Below are positions 6,478 to 9,635 of a DNA stretch of 9,635 bases, piece after piece. Below the pieces are notes generated by a model that was not told the DNA's origin, searched no databases, and saw only the letters and a list, made by a program, of their open reading frames with translations. The stretch is from Ruminococcaceae bacterium UBA5408 (GTDB lineage Bacteria > Bacillota > Clostridia > Oscillospirales > Acutalibacteraceae): the NCBI GenBank assembly GCA_002407645.1, contig DHNU01000067.1:2583-12217 (forward strand), written 5' to 3'. The position numbers were made by a program, and so were the translations under genes. Numbering within the stretch: position 1 is the stretch's first letter; each line of letters begins with the position of its first letter.

Positions 6478-7051
6478 AGAAAACATCTTCGATAAATATT
6501 TTTATACCGATTCCTATTAAGACTAATCCGCCTATTATTTGAACTTTTGAAGAACACATCTTACCAAAATTCTTTCCGATATAAACTCCGAAATAACACA
6601 GTACAAAAGTTATAAGACCGATAATACCAACGGATATCAGCATTAATCCAATAGTTTGTGCTCCCACTGTGGAAGGAAGAATTACTCCTGTTGCAAGTGC
6701 ATCTATGCTTGTAGCTACGGAAAAAGCTATCAGAGATTTAAAACTAATATCGTTTATCGAAACTGCATTTTCATTTGTTTTTTTTGATTCAATAATCATA
6801 TTAATACCTAAATATGAAAGAAGAATCAATGCAATCCAGTGATCTATGGCATTTATTAGGTTTTCCCCCGCTTTACCTATAATCCAGCCAATCATAGGCA
6901 TTAACGCTTGAAATAAGCCAAAACTAAAAGCAAGCTTAAAAGTAAATTTTGCTGTAACATTTTTATTTATAGCCGCACCGTTTGTAATGCTGACAGCGAA
7001 AGCATCCATTGCTAATCCAACAGCAATACCTATTAAAGTTATATAATCCAT
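6470..7051 (-). CDS. mntP: Manganese efflux pump MntP
   Basis: This is an inner-membrane Mn(II) exporter of the MntP (formerly DUF204) family. Its 193 residues are full length, and six hydrophobic segments can be picked out, arranged as two related halves. Family hallmarks are AVGLAMDAFAVSITNG (Asp16, first helix), FGLFQALMPMIGW (44-56), ATSIDALATGV (Asp117, fourth helix, mirroring the first) and the GVYIGKNFG segment (155-163). The start is ATG 7051 with GGAGG at 7058-7062 (complement), six bases upstream. A near-consensus promoter lies directly in front. The stop falls inside the 3' end of the convergent WYL regulator, an 8-base overlap (6470-6477), and no terminator is seen there. No yybP-ykoY manganese riboswitch fits the roughly 30-base leader predicted from the promoter. 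Confidence 0.93.
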   Translation of the reverse strand: MDYITLIGIAVGLAMDAFAVSITNGAAINKNVTAKFTFKLAFSFGLFQALMPMIGWIIGKAGENLINAIDHWIALILLSYLGINMIIESKKTNENAVSINDISFKSLIAFSVATSIDALATGVILPSTVGAQTIGLMLISVGIIGLITFVLCYFGVYIGKNFGKMCSSKVQIIGGLVLIGIGIKIFIEDVFFM

Positions 7052-7087
7052 TTTCTTCCTCCGATAATATGAAAAACATCGTACCTA

Positions 7088-7116
7088 ATAATACATTTTT
7101 ATTTAATTATTGTCAA
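7088..7116 (-). promoter_or_regulatory. SigA promoter of mntP
   Basis: On the minus strand a perfect -35 TTGACA (7111-7116) is separated by 17 bases from -10 TATTAT (7088-7093). The predicted transcription start near 7081 leaves about 30 bases to the mntP ATG, with room only for the ribosome binding site. Confidence 0.85.
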
Positions 7117-7183
7117 TTTTGAATGGCATGATAAAAACCTTTACTTTGGCAGTTACTAAGAAATTTAATAACTAATTAAGTAT

Positions 7184-7212
7184 TTGCCTTTTATATGAAG
7201 AAATGATAAAAT
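7184..7212 (+). promoter_or_regulatory. SigA promoter of hisH-hisF
   Basis: TTGCCT (7184-7189) and TAAAAT (7207-7212) are 17 bases apart, and TGA directly precedes the -10, making an extended -10. The predicted start near 7219 leaves a leader of about 25 bases with AAGGA at 7231-7235. The leader is too short for a T-box or attenuator. Confidence 0.7.
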
Positions 7213-7244
7213 TATCTCATATTTTAAATAAAGGATAATGTGGA

Positions 7245-7856
7245 ATGATTGCTGTAATTGATTATGGTGCAGGAAATTTACAAAGTGTTAAAAATGCATT
7301 TAACTTTATCGGCTGTGATGTAAAAGTAACGGCTGACAAGGAAGAACTAAAAAGTGCTTCTGCCGCTGTCCTCCCAGGTGTGGGCTCATTTGGCGACGCT
7401 ATGAACTGCTTGAAAAAATCCGATTTTGTTAATCCTGTATTGGAATTTATAGAAAGTGGTAAGCCGTTTTTAGGAATTTGCTTAGGCTTGCAGTTGCTTT
7501 TTGAAGAAAGTGAAGAATCGCCGGGAGTAAACGGACTTGGGATTTTAAAAGGCAGGATAAAAAAAATACCTGCAGGTAATGGTCTTAAAATTCCCCATAT
7601 AGGATGGAATTCGCTCAATATAAAAGAATATGATGGGTTATTTCAAAACATTGGACAAAATCCATATGTGTATTTTGTCCACTCTTATTATTTAAAAGCC
7701 GACAATCCAAATGTTGTATCTTCTACAACTAATTACGGAGTAAAAATAGATGCATCTATTCAACATGGAAATCTTTTTGCTACACAATTTCATCCTGAAA
7801 AAAGCGGAAAAACGGGGCTTCAAATTTTAAAGAATTTTGTTTCATTTGTAAAATAA
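7245..7856 (+). CDS. hisH: Imidazole glycerol phosphate synthase, glutaminase subunit HisH
   Basis: This class I glutamine amidotransferase hydrolyses glutamine and channels ammonia to HisF in the fifth step of histidine synthesis, which also releases AICAR. Its 203 residues are the normal length. Visible features are the start [12 protein letters not shown], the oxyanion-strand region [11 protein letters not shown] (43-53), the nucleophile elbow [11 protein letters not shown] (77-87, Cys79), the HIGWNSL segment (118-124), YFVHSYY (143-149) and the catalytic His183 and Glu185 in QFHPEKSG. All three triad residues are present, so an active enzyme is expected. ATG 7245 follows AAGGA by nine bases. 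It is the first gene of a two-gene unit with hisF, 13 bases apart. The PLGVG-type and HIGWN motifs favour true HisH over amidotransferase paralogues of sugar-modification pathways. Confidence 0.95.
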   Translation: MIAVIDYGAGNLQSVKNAFNFIGCDVKVTADKEELKSASAAVLPGVGSFGDAMNCLKKSDFVNPVLEFIESGKPFLGICLGLQLLFEESEESPGVNGLGILKGRIKKIPAGNGLKIPHIGWNSLNIKEYDGLFQNIGQNPYVYFVHSYYLKADNPNVVSSTTNYGVKIDASIQHGNLFATQFHPEKSGKTGLQILKNFVSFVK

Positions 7857-7869
7857 CAGGGGGAATACT

Positions 7870-8628
7870 ATGTACGCAAAAAGAATTATTCCTTGCCTTG
7901 ATGTTAATGACGGAAGGGTTGTAAAAGGGACAAATTTTATTAATTTACGTGATGCAGGTGATCCTGTTGAAGCGGCAATAGAATATGACAGACAGGGCGC
8001 TGATGAGCTTGTACTTCTTGACATTACAGCTTCATCGCAGGAAAGAGGGATTATCCTTAATATTGTGAGAGAAGTAGCAAAAAAAATATTTATTCCCTTT
8101 ACAGTTGGCGGGGGAATAAGAACAGTTAGTGACTTTACAGCAATTTTAAGAGCTGGTGCAGATAAAGTTTCAGTAAATTCTGCAGCGCTTAAAAATCCTT
8201 TATTAATTTCGGAAGCTGCACAAAAATTTGGAAGTCAATGTGTTGTTTGTGCAATAGATGCAAAAAGACTTAAGTCAGGCGGTTGGACGGTTTATTTAAA
8301 TGGTGGACGTGTGGATACCGGAAAAGACGCTATAAAATGGGCAAAGGAAGCAGAAAAATTAGGTGCGGGTGAAATTTTACTAACAAGTATGGAATGCGAC
8401 GGCGTCAAAAATGGATACGATATAGAACTTACAAAAGCTGTTTCAGAAAATGTAGGAATACCGGTTATTGCGTCTGGAGGAGCGGGAAAAATGGAACATT
8501 TTTATGATGCATTCACATCAGCAAAAGCTGATGCAGTTCTTGCGGCATCTCTGTTTCATTTTGGAGAAATCACAATTCCGGAGCTTAAAAACTATTTAAG
8601 AAGAAAAGGTATATCTGTAAGACAGTAG
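7870..8628 (+). CDS. hisF: Imidazole glycerol phosphate synthase, cyclase subunit HisF
   Basis: This (beta/alpha)8-barrel enzyme uses ammonia from HisH to convert PRFAR to imidazole glycerol phosphate and AICAR. Its 252 residues match the family. It starts [19 protein letters not shown], with catalytic Asp11 in CLDV, and has the phosphate-binding FTVGGGIR (77-84), catalytic Asp130 in CAIDAKR (127-133), [12 protein letters not shown] (173-184) and the second phosphate site [11 protein letters not shown] (201-211). The barrel carries both half-repeats of the family. The start is ATG 7870 with AGGGGG at 7858-7863. The stop TAG 8626-8628 is followed within 10 bases by a terminator, so hisI/hisE do not follow as they often do in bacterial his operons. 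Confidence 0.96.
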   Translation: MYAKRIIPCLDVNDGRVVKGTNFINLRDAGDPVEAAIEYDRQGADELVLLDITASSQERGIILNIVREVAKKIFIPFTVGGGIRTVSDFTAILRAGADKVSVNSAALKNPLLISEAAQKFGSQCVVCAIDAKRLKSGGWTVYLNGGRVDTGKDAIKWAKEAEKLGAGEILLTSMECDGVKNGYDIELTKAVSENVGIPVIASGGAGKMEHFYDAFTSAKADAVLAASLFHFGEITIPELKNYLRRKGISVRQ

Positions 8629-8636
8629 TTTATTTT

Positions 8637-8664
8637 GGGCTGAATTATTTTCAGCCCCATTTTT
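8637..8664 (+). terminator. Rho-independent terminator after hisF
   Basis: An 8-bp stem GGGCTGAA (8637-8644) / TTCAGCCC (8650-8657) with a 5-base loop is followed after CA by five T (8660-8664). It isolates hisHF from the downstream carboxypeptidase gene. Confidence 0.88.
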
Positions 8665-8708
8665 ATGGATAGAAACTTGATATTTGGCATAAGAATTACT
8701 AATAAAAT

Positions 8709-8713
8709 GGAGG
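8709..8713 (+). promoter_or_regulatory. Ribosome binding site of the carboxypeptidase gene
   Basis: GGAGG lies eight bases before ATG 8722. An in-frame ATG at 8707 overlaps this site and would place five extra residues (MEVLN) before the basic signal-peptide start, so ATG 8722 is preferred. Confidence 0.85.
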
Positions 8714-8721
8714 TGCTGAAT

Positions 8722-9635
8722 ATGAAGTTCAAAAAGTTGTCGGCAAGCGTACTTGCTGCAGCGTTGATAGTGTCTTTATTGCCTGTTCAAGCATTTGCCT
8801 TGTCCGACGAGGAGGTTAAAGCTCCGTCAGCCGTATTAATGGAAGCAGAAACAGGTAAAGTGCTTTACGAGAAAAACCCACATGAAAAACGCCCATGTGC
8901 ATCAATAACCAAAGTTATGACTCTTACTCTTATTATGGAGTCTGTTGACAGCGGTAAAATTAAACTTACCGATTTGGTTTCTGCAAGTGAACATGCGGCA
9001 TCAATGGGCGGCTCAGACATATGGCTTAAACCCGGTGAAAATATGACCGTGGATGATATGCTTAAAGCTACAGTAATAGCCAGCGCAAATGATGCGGCTG
9101 TGGCACTGGCTGAATATGTTTCTGGCAGCGAAGAAGAATTTATACAACAGATGAATGAAAAAGCAAAAACACTTGGAATGAAAGACACTGTTTTTAAAAA
9201 CTGTAACGGTCTTGATGAAGACGGTCATATAACATCAGCATATGATGTTGCACTTATGTCGCGTGAGCTTATGAAACATAAAAAAATATTTGATTATACT
9301 ACGACTTGGATAGAAAATATCCGCGGGGGTAAAACTCAGCTTGTTAATACCAATAAACTTATTAAAAGCTACAAGGGAATTACAGGGCTTAAAACCGGAA
9401 CTACCGGTAAAGCCGGAAGCTGTATTTCTGCAACGGCAGAAAGAGATAATGTTAAGTTGATTTCTGTTATTCTTGGTGCATCAAATACAAAAGATCGCTT
9501 TTCTTCAGCTTCAAAACTGCTTGATTACGGTTTTGCAAATTGGGCCATAGTAAAACCTGAATTGCCAAAAGATTCGCTTAAATCGGTTAAAGTTATAAAC
9601 GGTATGACTGATTCCGTAGGCACAGAAGTTACGCT
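8722..9635 (+). CDS. Secreted D-alanyl-D-alanine carboxypeptidase, peptidase S11 (DacF/PBP5-like), 3' end outside window
   Basis: This penicillin-binding protein removes the terminal D-Ala from peptidoglycan pentapeptides outside the membrane. 304 codons are visible and the frame is still open at the window end. A signal peptide has basic MKFKK, a hydrophobic core and AFA at 24-26, with predicted cleavage after Ala26. All three active-site motifs are present: SITK (Ser61-Lys64) with the nucleophilic serine, SAN (Ser121-Asn123) and KTG (Lys224-Gly226, in LKTGTTGKAG). After about residue 275 the PBP5 C-terminal beta domain begins; a C-terminal membrane anchor, if present, lies outside the window. 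It is transcribed separately from hisHF, since a terminator intervenes. Symbols such as dacF or dacA cannot be chosen safely, because clostridia carry several paralogues. A sporulation role is possible but unsupported here. Confidence 0.93.
   Translation, partial: MKFKKLSASVLAAALIVSLLPVQAFALSDEEVKAPSAVLMEAETGKVLYEKNPHEKRPCASITKVMTLTLIMESVDSGKIKLTDLVSASEHAASMGGSDIWLKPGENMTVDDMLKATVIASANDAAVALAEYVSGSEEEFIQQMNEKAKTLGMKDTVFKNCNGLDEDGHITSAYDVALMSRELMKHKKIFDYTTTWIENIRGGKTQLVNTNKLIKSYKGITGLKTGTTGKAGSCISATAERDNVKLISVILGASNTKDRFSSASKLLDYGFANWAIVKPELPKDSLKSVKVINGMTDSVGTEVT

Noticed and set aside
7181..7200. TTTGCCTT at 7183-7190 resembles half of the Bacillus MntR operator
   Set aside because: The second arm is absent, and the match overlaps the hisH -35 region about 70 bases from the mntP promoter. 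One 8-base half-site in AT-rich DNA is weak evidence.
7052..7244. Possible yybP-ykoY manganese riboswitch upstream of mntP
   Set aside because: The mntP promoter lies so close to the gene that the leader is only about 30 bases, and the conserved riboswitch core is not seen on the minus strand.
7117..7244. T-box or attenuator controlling hisHF
   Set aside because: No T-box core or terminator/antiterminator pair is visible, and the predicted leader is about 25 bases.
8665..8708. Promoter for the carboxypeptidase gene (TTGATA 8677-8682 with TAATAA 8700-8705)
   Set aside because: The -10 match is poor and the start point would fall within the ribosome binding site. A GCATA at 8687-8691 prompted a look for a SigF/SigG promoter, but no matching -10 follows. 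A promoter must exist after the hisF terminator, but I cannot place it.
1..9635. CRISPR array, tRNA/rRNA, insertion sequence, phage or toxin-antitoxin system
   Set aside because: No spaced repeats, tRNA-like cloverleaf, transposase or terminal repeats were seen. Gene content and codon style are uniform, with no sign of a mobile island.

Overview
The window is an AT-rich chromosomal segment of a low-GC Gram-positive anaerobe, most likely a butyrate-forming member of class Clostridia (an Oscillospiraceae/Lachnospiraceae-type fermenter). The evidence is a crotonyl-CoA-to-butyryl-CoA gene set with its electron-transfer flavoprotein, strong GGAGG ribosome binding sites, two TTG starts, compact hairpin-plus-T terminators and many short intergenic promoters. 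Genus cannot be fixed from the sequence alone.

Layout. (A) 1-3487, plus strand: the end of a butyrate-pathway operon, hbd (3' part only), bcd, etfB, etfA, closed by a strong terminator at 3521-3561. (B) 3562-3717: a short gap with a nested inverted repeat and a minus-strand terminator. (C) 3718-5280, minus strand: a 520-residue propionate-CoA-transferase/YdiF-type CoA transferase converging on the butyrate operon. (D) 5281-5472: a divergent promoter region with candidate operators. (E) 5473-6477, plus strand: a WYL-domain regulator divergent from the CoA transferase, its 3' end overlapping mntP. (F) 6470-7051, minus strand: the manganese exporter mntP with its own near-consensus promoter. (G) 7245-8628, plus strand: hisH-hisF, both subunits of imidazole glycerol phosphate synthase, with a promoter in front and a terminator behind and no other his gene. 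(H) 8722-9635, plus strand: a secreted D-Ala-D-Ala carboxypeptidase (S11 family) cut by the window end.

How they work together. Hbd makes 3-hydroxybutyryl-CoA. A crotonase, presumably upstream and not visible, would give crotonyl-CoA, and Bcd with EtfAB reduces this to butyryl-CoA, probably with electron bifurcation to ferredoxin. The nearby CoA transferase could exchange butyryl-CoA with acetate (or act on propionyl-, lactoyl- or acetoacetyl-CoA); this is inference from family and position. The WYL regulator is a reasonable candidate to control the CoA transferase. The mntP, hisHF and carboxypeptidase units look independent housekeeping loci.

I found no CRISPR array, tRNA, rRNA, insertion sequence, phage gene or evident new system. 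All genes belong to well-known families. The points most worth a second look are the divergent regulator/CoA-transferase region and the stand-alone hisHF pair.
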